Assembly (NCBI RefSeq): GCF_030378165.1
Contig: NZ_CP119766.1
Location: 4,774,001-4,838,000, forward strand
DNA from: Flavobacterium panacagri
GTDB taxonomy: Bacteria; Bacteroidota; Bacteroidia; Flavobacteriales; Flavobacteriaceae
Length of the DNA stretch: 64,000 bases
Direction: 5' to 3'
Under the pieces are notes generated by a model. That model saw only the letters and a program-made list of their open reading frames with translations. It made no database searches and was not told the DNA's origin. The position numbers were made by a program, and so were the translations under genes. This document shows positions 20,999 to 29,980 of the stretch, one piece after another. Every line of letters starts with the position of its first letter. The first letter of the stretch is position 1.

Positions 20999-21835
20999 CT
21001 ATTTATTTAGATCATAAAACGCATTCGCATTCTCAAACCAAATCTTATTCTGGTCTTCAATAGAAAACTTCGAAATATAATCTTCTAAAGTTCTAACCAC
21101 TTCATTATAATCCGAAGCAACATTGAGAACTGGCCAATCTGAACCATACATTAATTTATCAACTGAAAAGTTTTCAAAAATTACATCTAAATAGGGCTTT
21201 AAATCTTCTCGTTTCCAGTTTTTCCAATCGGCTTCTGTGACCATTCCTGAGATTTTACACCAAACGTTGTCATACTTTGCGATTTCTTCAATGCCGCTTT
21301 TCCAAGAATCAATGCTCCCTGATTTAATATCCGGTTTTGCAATATGATCAATTACAAATTTTTGGTCTGGAAAATCTTTTACCAAACTTATTGCAGCTGG
21401 TAATTGACGTTCAAAAATCAATATATCATAAGTATAATTGAAGAATTTTAAAGCTGTGATTCCTCTTCTGAATTCTGTTCCGGACATAAAATCATCTGGT
21501 TCTCCTTGCACAACATGTCTGAAACCTTTCAGTTTTTTTTGATCTGAAAAGAATTGTAAACGTTCTTCAATGTTTTCATTTCTCAAATCGATCCAGCCTA
21601 CAACTGCTTTTATGAAATCATTTTTAGAAGCCAAATCCAATAAAAATTCAGTTTCTTCTTCTGATTGGCTTGCCTGAACTGCTACACAACCTTCAAATTG
21701 ATTGACGTTTAATAGCGGCTGTAAATCTTCCGGAAGAAAATTTCTTTGGATATTTTGCATCGTTTCATCAATCCAGCTGTCTCTAACTGGGTCAAATATC
21801 CAAAAATGCTGATGGGAATCTATTCTTTTACTCAT
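20999..21835 (-). CDS. Amidohydrolase-2 lactonase (L-fucono/rhamnonolactonase-like)
   Basis: 278 aa TIM-barrel protein. RIDSHQHFWIFDP carries the metal-binding HxH motif, with GFRHVVQGEPDD, FVIDHIAKPD and MYGSDWPV around further metal and catalytic residues. This subfamily (COG3618) includes L-fuconolactonase and L-rhamnono-gamma-lactonase, which open sugar-acid lactones. It is 6 nt downstream of an SDR gene and near a Zn-dehydrogenase and a FAH-family hydrolase. That set matches the non-phosphorylative 6-deoxysugar pathway, placing this enzyme second. Exact sugar uncertain. Confidence 0.85.
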   Translation of the reverse strand: MSKRIDSHQHFWIFDPVRDSWIDETMQNIQRNFLPEDLQPLLNVNQFEGCVAVQASQSEEETEFLLDLASKNDFIKAVVGWIDLRNENIEERLQFFSDQKKLKGFRHVVQGEPDDFMSGTEFRRGITALKFFNYTYDILIFERQLPAAISLVKDFPDQKFVIDHIAKPDIKSGSIDSWKSGIEEIAKYDNVWCKISGMVTEADWKNWKREDLKPYLDVIFENFSVDKLMYGSDWPVLNVASDYNEVVRTLEDYISKFSIEDQNKIWFENANAFYDLNK

Positions 21836-21841
21836 AACTTT

Positions 21842-22639
21842 TTAATTAACATCGCTGATTAAAGCGCGGTCTAAATGTACGTAACCTCCATCCACAAAAA
21901 CAAATTGTCCCGTAGTATGCGATGATTTTTCAGAAATAATGAAAAGGGCCGTATCTGCAATTTCTTCTGTTTTGGTCATTCGGCTTTCTAATGGAATCGT
22001 TTTACTAATTTTTTTCAAAACTGCCTCTCCATCTGGCAAAGTTTTAATCCAATCTTCGTAAGCAGGTGTATAACTTTCAGCAATAATAATCGCATTTGAA
22101 CGAATTCCGTACTGAATCAAATCTACTGCCCATTCTCTAGTTAAGCCCAAAACTCCACCTTTCGCAGCAGCGTAACCAGAAGTGCCGCCCTGACCTGTTA
22201 AAGCCACTTTTGAACAAATATTTAAAATATTTCCTTTTGATTCTTTTAAAAATGGAAGCGAATATTTAGCCAATAAAAAATAACTTACCACATTCAATTT
22301 CAAAGAATTCATAAAATCCTCGTAGCTTGAATCTAATCCTGCACCGTCATTCACGCCAACATTATTAATTATAGCATCAATTCTTCCATATTTTGCTCCG
22401 ATTACTTTTACAGCATTTTCTATTGCAACAGGGTCGGTTACGTCAGTCTGTACAAATAAAGAATTAACTCCTCTTTTCTGAAGTCTTTCCACGTATTCGA
22501 AACCTCTTGCATTTCTGTCAACTAAAACCGGAATTGCGCCTTCATCTGCCAATCTATTAATGATTGTTTCTCCAATACTGCCTTCTTTTCCAGCCGAACC
22601 AGAAACGACAACTATTTTGTTTTTTAAGTTTAAATCCAT
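21842..22639 (-). CDS. SDR-family dehydrogenase
   Basis: 265 aa. Rossmann motif near the N-terminus (VVVSGSAGKEGSIGETI, a TGxxxGxG variant), NNVG in strand 4, catalytic Tyr/Lys in SGYAAAKGGVLGL and a C-terminal FVFVDGGY. In this pathway type, SDR enzymes serve as L-fucose dehydrogenase or 2-keto-3-deoxy-L-fuconate dehydrogenase. The upstream Zn-dehydrogenase would supply the other step. No catalytic residue is obviously missing. Confidence 0.85.
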   Translation of the reverse strand: MDLNLKNKIVVVSGSAGKEGSIGETIINRLADEGAIPVLVDRNARGFEYVERLQKRGVNSLFVQTDVTDPVAIENAVKVIGAKYGRIDAIINNVGVNDGAGLDSSYEDFMNSLKLNVVSYFLLAKYSLPFLKESKGNILNICSKVALTGQGGTSGYAAAKGGVLGLTREWAVDLIQYGIRSNAIIIAESYTPAYEDWIKTLPDGEAVLKKISKTIPLESRMTKTEEIADTALFIISEKSSHTTGQFVFVDGGYVHLDRALISDVN

Positions 22640-22666
22640 TTTTGTGGTTATTTAAGATTCATTTTT

Positions 22667-22801
22667 AAACACATAAAAACATAGTTTTGGAACCGCATAA
22701 AGGCGTTTCACTTGCATTAATTCACATAGTTCTATGTTTTAGAAACTAGTTTCTTTCTATTCTCTTTCAAGAAACAAAAAAATCTATGTTTCTATGTGTT
22801 T
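22667..22801. repeat. Inverted repeat between SDR and Zn-dehydrogenase genes
   Basis: Arms 22667-22684 (AAACACATAAAAACATAG) and 22784-22801, with one mismatch. Further CTATGTTTT pieces lie between them. The gap is in a same-strand operon, so it may modulate read-through. Confidence 0.7.
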
Positions 22802-22809
22802 TAAAAAAA

Positions 22810-23823
22810 TTATTCTATTTCAATCAACGCCTTAATTACATTATTTTTAGGGTCAATCAAATTCCCAAAATCAGTAATCATTTCATCAAAACTAGTTCTG
22901 TGCGTAATGTATTTCTTCGGATCGATTTTTCCTTCTTTCAAACATTTCATCACATATTCGAAATCTTCGATTGTTGCATTTCGGCTGCTCATTAAAGTCG
23001 ATTCTCTTTTGTGAAAATCGGGATGACTAAAACTTAATTCTCCTTTTTGAAGTCCGACCAAAACAAATCTTCCGCCATGCGAAATATAATTAAAAGCGCT
23101 ATTCATTACTTTCTGATTTCCAGTAGCATCAATAACCACATTCGCCATATCACCGTTTGTCAATTCAGCTAATTTTTGAGCAACATCATCGTTCAACGGA
23201 TTAATCGTTTCATCAGCATTTAGTTCTGTTTTACAGAAATTTAATCTGTAATCGTTGATATCCATTACGATTACTTTTGCTCCAGCAATTTTAGCAAACT
23301 GAATCAAACCAATTCCAATTGGTCCTGCTCCCATTACTAAAACGGTATCTGTCGGTTTTACAGTTGCTCTTCTAACGCCATGCGCTGCAATTGCCAAAGG
23401 CTCAACCAAAGCCAATTCATCATAATCTAAACCTTGACCGTGCAATAAATATTGTTCTGGAATCGACACATATTCTGCCATTCCGCCATCAATATGAACG
23501 CCGAAAACTTTAATATTTACACAGCAATTTGTTAGTCCGTTTCTACAAGCCACACATTTTCCGCAGTTGAAATACGGAATAAAAGTTACCTTATCACCTG
23601 GTTTAAAACCTTCTGCATTTCCTTTTACATATTCAGCTGCTAATTCGTGACCTAAAATTCTTGGATATTCAAAATAAGGCTGAGTCCCACCAAAAGCATG
23701 GATATCAGTTCCACAGATTCCGATTCTTTTAATTTTCAATAAAACTTCACCTTCTTTTGGTTCCGGAATACTGGTTTCTTTTAGTAAAAATTCCTGCGGT
23801 TTTTCGCAAACTATATATTTCAT
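22810..23823 (-). CDS. Zinc-dependent alcohol dehydrogenase (MDR superfamily)
   Basis: 337 aa. GICGTDIHAFGG (catalytic Zn Cys), GHELAAEYV (His/Glu), a four-Cys structural Zn site (CGKCVACRNGLTNCC), and a VMGAGPIGIGLIQFAK Rossmann motif. Resembles sorbitol, L-threonine and L-galactonate dehydrogenases. In the block next to the lactonase and FAH-family hydrolase it most likely oxidises a sugar acid or keto-deoxy acid. It lies 18 nt downstream of the hydrolase gene. Confidence 0.85.
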   Translation of the reverse strand: MKYIVCEKPQEFLLKETSIPEPKEGEVLLKIKRIGICGTDIHAFGGTQPYFEYPRILGHELAAEYVKGNAEGFKPGDKVTFIPYFNCGKCVACRNGLTNCCVNIKVFGVHIDGGMAEYVSIPEQYLLHGQGLDYDELALVEPLAIAAHGVRRATVKPTDTVLVMGAGPIGIGLIQFAKIAGAKVIVMDINDYRLNFCKTELNADETINPLNDDVAQKLAELTNGDMANVVIDATGNQKVMNSAFNYISHGGRFVLVGLQKGELSFSHPDFHKRESTLMSSRNATIEDFEYVMKCLKEGKIDPKKYITHRTSFDEMITDFGNLIDPKNNVIKALIEIE

Positions 23824-23841
23824 TTTATACTTTCTTAATTT

Positions 23842-24696
23842 TTATTTTTGATATGCTACAGCCTTTTGTTTACTTGTTCCTAAACCTTCAATTCCTAATT
23901 CAACAACATCGCCAGCTTTAATATAAATCGGATCTGGTTTAATTCCTAAACCAACTCCCGGAGGCGTTCCTGTACTGATAATATCACCCGGAAGCAAAGT
24001 CATAAACTGACTTAAATAATGTACCAAATAAGGAATCTTGAAAACTAGATTTAGTGTATTACTATCTTGGTATTTTTTACCGTTTACCGTCAGCCACATC
24101 TTTAAATTGTCCACATCTGCGACTTCATCTTTTGTAGCCAAAAATGGTCCAAGAGGCGCAAAAGTGTCACTCCCTTTTCCTTTTGCCCATTGTCCTCCAC
24201 GCTCTAATTGAAAAGCTCTTTCGCTATAATCATTCAATAAAGCGTAACCCGCAACATAATCTAAAGCTTCTGCTTCTTCAACATAACTTGCTTTTTTGCC
24301 CACGATAAAAGCCAATTCTACTTCCCAGTCTGTTTTTTCACTATTTTTTGGAATAATCAAATCATCGTCTGGACCGCACAAAGAAGTTGTTGATTTGAAG
24401 AAAATAATTGGTTCTGTCGGAATCGGAGCATTTGTTTCTTTACAGTGATCAATATAATTCAATCCAATACAGATAATTTTTGAAGGTCTTGCCACTGGCG
24501 AACCTAAACGTATTGAAGCATCTACTTCTGATAAAGTTGGATTGCTTTCTAATGCTTTTTGTAATTTTTCTAATCCGTTTTCTTCAAAGAAACTTTCGTT
24601 AAAATCGGTTACAATCGAAGAAACATCATATCTCTTTTCTCCAATCAAAACTCCTGGTTTCTCTTTTCCGATTTCTCCAAAACGTATTAATTTCAT
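23842..24696 (-). CDS. FAH-family hydrolase, 2,4-diketo-3-deoxy-fuconate type
   Basis: 284 aa. The fumarylacetoacetate hydrolase fold has IICIGLNYIDHCKETNAP, FFKSTTSLCGP, metal ligands in TDWEVELAFIVGKKA, NDYSERAFQL, GQWAKGKGSDTFAPLGP and ISTGTPPGVGLG. Members cleave a 2,4-diketo acid to pyruvate plus a small acid; LRA6 and Xanthomonas fuconate-pathway enzymes are the closest type. First gene of the minus-strand arm. The dehydratase expected in the same pathway is not in the window. Confidence 0.88.
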   Translation of the reverse strand: MKLIRFGEIGKEKPGVLIGEKRYDVSSIVTDFNESFFEENGLEKLQKALESNPTLSEVDASIRLGSPVARPSKIICIGLNYIDHCKETNAPIPTEPIIFFKSTTSLCGPDDDLIIPKNSEKTDWEVELAFIVGKKASYVEEAEALDYVAGYALLNDYSERAFQLERGGQWAKGKGSDTFAPLGPFLATKDEVADVDNLKMWLTVNGKKYQDSNTLNLVFKIPYLVHYLSQFMTLLPGDIISTGTPPGVGLGIKPDPIYIKAGDVVELGIEGLGTSKQKAVAYQK

Positions 24697-25061
24697 AATC
24701 GTATATTTTTAGTTGTTAGTTTATAATTTGTAGTTATTCTTCATTCATCAATTCAAAATTCTTCAAAAAGAACATAACAAAATTAATAAATGTAAAAATC
24801 ACAATTACAAAAATACTTTTTAAAAATTAATATCCGAGAGATATTTCGTTTTCCTATTCTTAAAATAACTAAACTTTAAATTTTTATAACATTTTTTAGA
24901 TCGTTTGTAAAAATTATATCACTAATTATCGATTTATGTAAAAAAGATTTCTTAAAAAGAAAGGATTTCTTGTGCATTTAAATCTTATTTCTACTTTTGT
25001 AATTGTAAATTTTACATTTATTATTTCAATCGATTTCACTACTCAAAATTCCTATATCCAA
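24697..25061. other. Divergent regulatory region of the catabolic block
   Basis: 365 bases without a protein gene, very AT-rich. A good promoter for the right-hand arm is described separately. Minus-strand TAATTTTG near 24780 could be the -7 of the left arm, but spacing to a TTG is short (16 nt). No clear operator found. Confidence 0.55.
24970..24999 (+). promoter_or_regulatory. Consensus Bacteroidota promoter of SBP/CoA-transferase operon
   Basis: TTG at 24970-24972, exactly 19 nt, then TACTTTTG at 24992-24999: a full match to the -33/-7 form. It predicts a start near 25006 and a leader of about 56 nt. It overlaps the alternative GTG start of the next gene and so supports the ATG at 25062. 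Confidence 0.75.
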
Positions 25062-26210
25062 ATGATAAAATTAAAAGGCATAACTTGGAACCATACAAGA
25101 GGTTTGCTTCCAATGGTTGCTACATCGCAGCGTTTTACAGAATTACATCCTGATGTTGAAATTTCTTGGGAGAAAAGAAGTTTACAAGAATTTGCAGATG
25201 CTTCTATCGAAGACTTAGCCAAAAGATTCGATTTATTGGTAATCGATCATCCTTGGACAGGTTTTGGAGCGCAGACCAAAGCGATTCTTCCGTTATCTGA
25301 TTATTTATCAAACGAATATATTAAAGATCAAGAAAATAATACTGTTGGAAAATCGTACGAAAGTTATGTTTTTCATGATAAATTATGGGCGCTTCCAATC
25401 GACGCTGCAACTCCGGTTGCCTCTGCCCGCTTGGATCTTTTAGAAAAAAATAATTTAGAAGTTCCAAAAACTTATGACGATTTATTGGCTTTAGCGAAAA
25501 AAGGCTTAGTCGCTTTCGCTGGAATTCCGGTAGATGTTTTAATGAGTTTTTATATGTTTTGCTGTAGTTTGGGCGAAGCTCCTTTTCTTTCAGAAGAAAA
25601 AGTGATTTCTGAAACTACAGGAATCAAAGCACTTCAAATGTTTAGAGAACTGGCTCAGTTAATTGATCCAGCTAACTTTAATAGAAATCCTATACAAGTT
25701 TACGAAGCAATGGTTAATTCAGACGAAATTGCCTATTGCCCATTTGCTTACGGTTATTCTAATTATTCTCGTATTGGCTACAGCCGTAAACTTTTACATT
25801 TTTACGATTTAGTAAGTTTGAATGACAATCCAATGATTTCTTCTTTGGGCGGCACTGGATTAGCGGTTTCTTCATTCAGCCAACATATTGAAACTGCCAT
25901 AAAATATGCTGAATTTACGTGTTCATCACAAGTGCAGCAAAATATTTATACCGATAATGGCGGTCAGCCAGGTCATTTGCAAGCTTGGAAAAACGAGCGA
26001 ATTAATGGTGTAACGCACGATTATTTCAAAAATACACTTCCTGCATTAGAGCGCGCTTTCCTTCGTCCGAGATATTATGGACATATGTATTTCCAAGATC
26101 ATGCTGGAGATGTGGTTCGTAATTATTTAATGAATGGCGGAGATGAATTAAAAGTATTGGAAGAAATGAATTCGCTTTACGCGGAATCTCTAAAAATCCA
26201 GACCATATGA
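25062..26210 (+). CDS. Solute-binding-protein-fold protein without signal peptide
   Basis: 382 aa starting MIKLKGITWNHTRGLLPM. The fold is that of ABC family-1 substrate-binding proteins (HPDVEISWEKRSLQEFAD, FDLLVIDHPWTGFG, ALPIDAATPVASARLDLLEK, PKTYDDLLALAKKG, GGTGLAVSSFSQHIETAIKYAEF). A longer GTG start at 24972 would add 30 hydrophobic residues but lies over the consensus promoter, so I reject it. No lipobox or signal is then left, and no ABC permease or ATPase is in the window. It overlaps the following CoA-transferase gene by 4 bp. Binding a cytosolic ligand or a regulatory role is inferred. Confidence 0.8.
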   Translation: MIKLKGITWNHTRGLLPMVATSQRFTELHPDVEISWEKRSLQEFADASIEDLAKRFDLLVIDHPWTGFGAQTKAILPLSDYLSNEYIKDQENNTVGKSYESYVFHDKLWALPIDAATPVASARLDLLEKNNLEVPKTYDDLLALAKKGLVAFAGIPVDVLMSFYMFCCSLGEAPFLSEEKVISETTGIKALQMFRELAQLIDPANFNRNPIQVYEAMVNSDEIAYCPFAYGYSNYSRIGYSRKLLHFYDLVSLNDNPMISSLGGTGLAVSSFSQHIETAIKYAEFTCSSQVQQNIYTDNGGQPGHLQAWKNERINGVTHDYFKNTLPALERAFLRPRYYGHMYFQDHAGDVVRNYLMNGGDELKVLEEMNSLYAESLKIQTI

Positions 26211-27352
26211 GACCTTTAGAAGGATTAATTGTTCTGGAATTCTGTCAGTTTTTAGCAGGACCCTCGGCTGGATTAAAACTGGCTGATTTGGGTGCACGCG
26301 TCATCAAAATCGAGCGTCCTGTAAAAGGTGAAGCCTGCAGACAATTGAGCATAAAAGATTTATTTGTAGACGACAGCAGTTTACTATTTCATACGATTAA
26401 CAGAAATAAAGAATCTTTTGCAGCCGATTTGAAAAATCCAGACGATTTGGTTTTGATTAAAAAACTAATCCAAAAGGCTGATATTATGACGCATAATTTT
26501 AGACCCGGAGTAATGGAAAAAATCGGTTTAGATTTTGAAAATGCTTTGGCTATTAATCCACAGATTATTTACGGAACCATTACAGGTTATGGAAATGAAG
26601 GTCCGTGGGCAAAAAAACCGGGACAAGATTTATTGTTACAATCGCTTTCCGGATTAAGCTGGTTAAGCGGACGCAAAAGTCAAGGCCCAGTTCCGTTTGG
26701 TTTGGCTGTAGCCGATTTAATGTGCGGGAATCATTTTGTACAGGGAATTTTAGCCGCACTTCTAAAAAGAGCTAAAACCAAAAAAGGAGTTTTGGTAGAA
26801 GTTAGTCTGCTGGAATCTATTTTGGATGTGCAATTTGAAGCGATTACTTCTTTCCTAAATGATGGCGGTCAATTGCCTGAACGTGGTGATATTAAAGGAA
26901 GTGCACATGCTTTTTTAAGTGCGCCTTACGGAGTTTATCAAACACAAGACGGTTATTTATCTCTAGCAATGGGCGATTTACTTTTTATTGGAAAAACATT
27001 AGGTTTAGATTTAAATGCCTTTGCAGATAAACATCTTTGGTTTGAAAAAAGAGATGAGATCAGAACGATTTTGAGCGAAAGAATTCAAACCCAAACTTCT
27101 GATTATTGGATTGAAATCTTGCAGAAAGAAGGTATTTGGTGCGGAAAAGTTTTCAATTACGAAGAACTGGACAATCAGCCTTTTGTAACTGAATTACACC
27201 TAAAACAAACCGTAAAAAATACCGAAGGCGAAACTTTGGTAACCACCAGAAGTCCGATTCAGTTAGACGGTGAAATTTTATTAAGCGAAAAAGCCGCTCC
27301 AAAAGTAGGACAAGATAATTTAGTAATACATAAAGAGTTTATTCAACAATAA
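26207..27352 (+). CDS. Class III (CaiB/BaiF) CoA-transferase, paralogue 1
   Basis: 381 aa. LEFCQFLAGPSAGLKLADLG, ARVIKIERP, NRNKESFAADLKNP, HNFRPGVMEKIGL and the Asp170-containing GLAVADLMCG match CaiB/BaiF enzymes; the Asp corresponds to the nucleophile that forms an acyl-enzyme anhydride in formyl-CoA transferase. It should move CoA between carboxylic acids. Coupled by ATGA to the solute-binding gene. Very similar to the second CoA-transferase at 27552, so the pair arose by duplication and may form a heterodimer or serve two acids. Confidence 0.92.
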   Translation: MRPLEGLIVLEFCQFLAGPSAGLKLADLGARVIKIERPVKGEACRQLSIKDLFVDDSSLLFHTINRNKESFAADLKNPDDLVLIKKLIQKADIMTHNFRPGVMEKIGLDFENALAINPQIIYGTITGYGNEGPWAKKPGQDLLLQSLSGLSWLSGRKSQGPVPFGLAVADLMCGNHFVQGILAALLKRAKTKKGVLVEVSLLESILDVQFEAITSFLNDGGQLPERGDIKGSAHAFLSAPYGVYQTQDGYLSLAMGDLLFIGKTLGLDLNAFADKHLWFEKRDEIRTILSERIQTQTSDYWIEILQKEGIWCGKVFNYEELDNQPFVTELHLKQTVKNTEGETLVTTRSPIQLDGEILLSEKAAPKVGQDNLVIHKEFIQQ

Positions 27353-27395
27353 GCTAAAATTTATTATTCATCAGTTTAGATTAAAATCAGCCTAA

Positions 27396-27479
27396 TCTGC
27401 TTTAATCTAAATAAATCTGCGTGACAAAATTTATACGCAAAAAAAGTATTTCGCGCAGATTTAAAATGATTTGAGCAGA
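27396..27479. repeat. Imperfect inverted repeat between CoA-transferase genes
   Basis: Arms 27396-27425 and 27449-27479 contain TCTGCTTTAATC and GCGCAGATTTAAAAT in inverted register, separated by 23 nt. It is the only sizeable gap within the operon (199 nt). Confidence 0.6.
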
Positions 27480-27551
27480 TCAAATTAGATTTTTAATTGT
27501 TGAATAAAACGATTAAACAAATAAACCATAATAAACGGTTAAACAGAAAAA

Positions 27552-28691
27552 ATGAAACCATTAGAAGATTATTTAATTATAGATTTCAGTCAGTTTCTTT
27601 CGGGGCCGTCAGCGAGTTTGCGTTTGGCAGATTTGGGAGCGCGCGTAATAAAAATTGAAAAACCGGGAACGGGAGATATCTGCCGTACTTTATATACTTC
27701 TGATTTGATTATGAACGGCGAATCGTCTGTTTTTCATACCATCAACAGAAACAAAGAATCTTTTGCGATTGATTTTAAACAGCCAGAGGAACTTCAAAAA
27801 CTAAAAAAATTATTAGCCAAAGCAGATGTTGTCATGCATAATTTCAGACCTGGAGTAATGGAACGCATTGGTTTAAGTTATGAAGACGTAAAAAGCATTA
27901 ATCCAAATGTAATTTATGGGGCAATTTCAGGTTTTGGAGAACATCCAGATTTAAAGGATTTACCGGGTCAGGATTTGCTTTTACAATCTTTAACCGCTTT
28001 AACTTGGCTGAGCGGTAATCAAGAAGATGGACCAGTTCCAATGGGATTGTCGATTGTAGATATGCTTGCCGGAGCTCATTTAGCGCAAGGAATTTTAGCT
28101 GCTTTATACCGAAAAGCAACTCATAACATTGGCGCACAAATTCAAGTGAGTATGCTGGAATCTGCTTTTGATTTTCAGTTTGAAACGATTACGACTTATT
28201 TTAATGATGGAGGCGAATTGCCTGTTCGAACTAAAACCAATAACGCACACGCTTATTTGGGCGCGCCATATGGAATTTACAAAACCCAAAACGGTTATTT
28301 AGCCTTAGCAATGGGTTCCATTCCTGTTTTGGCTTCTTTGCTAAAATGTGATGCTTTATTGGCTTTCCCGGAAAATAAATTTACGCTTAGAGACGAAATC
28401 AAAAATATTCTTGCCGATCATCTGCAAACACAGGAAACACAGTTTTGGTTAGATATTTTAGAACCAGCCGACATCTGGTGCGCAGGAGTTTTAAACTATC
28501 AGCAGTTATTTGCAGAAGATGGATTTAAGGTTTTGGATTTTACACAGCAAGTCGAAATGTTGGATGGCTATACTTATAAAACAACACGCTGTCCGATAAA
28601 AATTGACGGCGAATATCTGACTTCTGGAAAAGGTTCTCCAAAACTGGGTCAGGACAACGAGAAAATTATTAAAGAATTTATTGACTGTTAA
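27552..28691 (+). CDS. Class III (CaiB/BaiF) CoA-transferase, paralogue 2
   Basis: 379 aa. Aligns end to end with the 26207 gene: IDFSQFLSGPSASLRLADLG, NRNKESFAIDFKQP, HNFRPGVMERIGL, and GLSIVDMLAGAHLAQGI with Asp170 at the same position. Both keep the nucleophile, so neither looks degenerate. Its stop shares a base with the next start (TAATG), a tight coupling to the second solute-binding-fold gene. Two different acyl or acceptor acids, or a heteromeric enzyme, are possible. Confidence 0.92.
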   Translation: MKPLEDYLIIDFSQFLSGPSASLRLADLGARVIKIEKPGTGDICRTLYTSDLIMNGESSVFHTINRNKESFAIDFKQPEELQKLKKLLAKADVVMHNFRPGVMERIGLSYEDVKSINPNVIYGAISGFGEHPDLKDLPGQDLLLQSLTALTWLSGNQEDGPVPMGLSIVDMLAGAHLAQGILAALYRKATHNIGAQIQVSMLESAFDFQFETITTYFNDGGELPVRTKTNNAHAYLGAPYGIYKTQNGYLALAMGSIPVLASLLKCDALLAFPENKFTLRDEIKNILADHLQTQETQFWLDILEPADIWCAGVLNYQQLFAEDGFKVLDFTQQVEMLDGYTYKTTRCPIKIDGEYLTSGKGSPKLGQDNEKIIKEFIDC

Positions 28692-29947
28692 TGGAAAAAA
28701 TTAGAATCGCTGTTCGTAAATTCGATCCTTTCGAAAGTACAATTCAAAAATTGTGGGATGCTTTCTGTCTTCAAAACAACATAAAAATGGAAGCAGAAAT
28801 GGTTGCCTTAGAACTTCATGATTTATATGAAACTACAATTTCAGAAAAAGGTCTAAAAGAAGGAAAATGGGATATTGCTCATATCAATACCGATTGGATT
28901 TTTGATGCTGCAAACGAAAATGCGGTTCTAAATTTGTTTTCCTTAATTGGAGAAAATCCACCTGAAAATTATCCTTTTGGATGGCATAAATCGCTTTTAC
29001 ATTTACAAAAGCTGAGTAACGGTATTTTTGGACTTCCGTTTCACGACGGGCCTGAATGTCTGATTTACCGAAAAGATTTGTTCGAAAACGAAACAGAGAA
29101 AGAGAATTTTAAAAAGCAGTTTGGTTATGAACTTGCTACACCAAAAACATGGCAGGAATTCGCAGAAATAGGCACATTTTTTAATCGTCCCGAACAAAAT
29201 TTATACGGTGCTGTTTTTGCCAATTATCCAGACGGACACAACATGGTTTTTGACTTTTGTCTGCAATTATGGACACGCGGCGGTTCTTTATTAAACAAAA
29301 AAAATCAGATTGACATTCATAATGAAGCAGCGATAAAAGCATTGGATTTTTATCGAAAAATGGTCAATGACAAAAATGCGGTTCATCCAAAATCGAGAGA
29401 ATTTGGTTCGGTTGAAGCAGGTTTGGCTTTCGCCGAAGGACAAGCTGCAATGGCAATCAACTGGTTCGGATTTGCTTCTATGGCAGAAGTAATTGAAGAA
29501 TCGAAAGTGAAGGGAAAAATCGACATCACTTCTCTCCCATCCGATCCTGGTCATAAAACGGCTTCTTTAAATGTTTATTGGCTGTATACCATAGGCTCTG
29601 GAAGCAAACACAAAAAACTGGCTTACGATTTTTTACGTTTTGCCACAACGCCAGAAAGCGACAAATTATTGACCACAGAAGGCGGCATCGGATGCAGAAA
29701 ATCAACTTGGAAAGATGCAGAAATCAATACTTTGATTCCGTTTTATCATAAACTGGAAATGCTTCATGAAAATGCATTAACACTGCCTCAAACACCAATC
29801 TGGCCAAAAGTAGCCGAACTGATTGACGGCACTGTTTTAAAAGCCATTGAAACGGATATTCCATCAGCAATACTTTTAGAAGAAACTCAGAAAAAAATTA
29901 GAGAATTAAGTCAAGGAACAACATTACACAGCTCTGTCAAAAATTAA
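28691..29947 (+). CDS. Second solute-binding-protein-fold protein without signal peptide
   Basis: 418 aa. Begins MEKIRIAVRKFDPFESTIQK, directly with the first strand of the binding-protein fold and no hydrophobic leader. GIFGLPFHDGPECLIYRKDLF, TPKTWQEFAEIGTFF, FAEGQAAMAINWFG, LPSDPGHKTASLNVYWLYTIG and KLAYDFLRFATTPESDKLLT match family-1 sugar-binding proteins. It starts one base into the CoA-transferase stop. With the 25062 protein it makes two cytosolic-looking binding folds, each beside a CoA-transferase. No transport partner is present. Function unassigned. Confidence 0.8.
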   Translation: MEKIRIAVRKFDPFESTIQKLWDAFCLQNNIKMEAEMVALELHDLYETTISEKGLKEGKWDIAHINTDWIFDAANENAVLNLFSLIGENPPENYPFGWHKSLLHLQKLSNGIFGLPFHDGPECLIYRKDLFENETEKENFKKQFGYELATPKTWQEFAEIGTFFNRPEQNLYGAVFANYPDGHNMVFDFCLQLWTRGGSLLNKKNQIDIHNEAAIKALDFYRKMVNDKNAVHPKSREFGSVEAGLAFAEGQAAMAINWFGFASMAEVIEESKVKGKIDITSLPSDPGHKTASLNVYWLYTIGSGSKHKKLAYDFLRFATTPESDKLLTTEGGIGCRKSTWKDAEINTLIPFYHKLEMLHENALTLPQTPIWPKVAELIDGTVLKAIETDIPSAILLEETQKKIRELSQGTTLHSSVKN

Positions 29948-29980
29948 ACTTGGCAGACTTAATTTCAAAATATAGAACAA

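Noticed and set aside
24972..25061. Hydrophobic 30-residue extension of the first solute-binding-fold protein from GTG
   Set aside because: The stretch overlaps a full consensus promoter (24970-24999), so it is not translated from the mRNA; the hydrophobicity is likely chance in AT-rich DNA.
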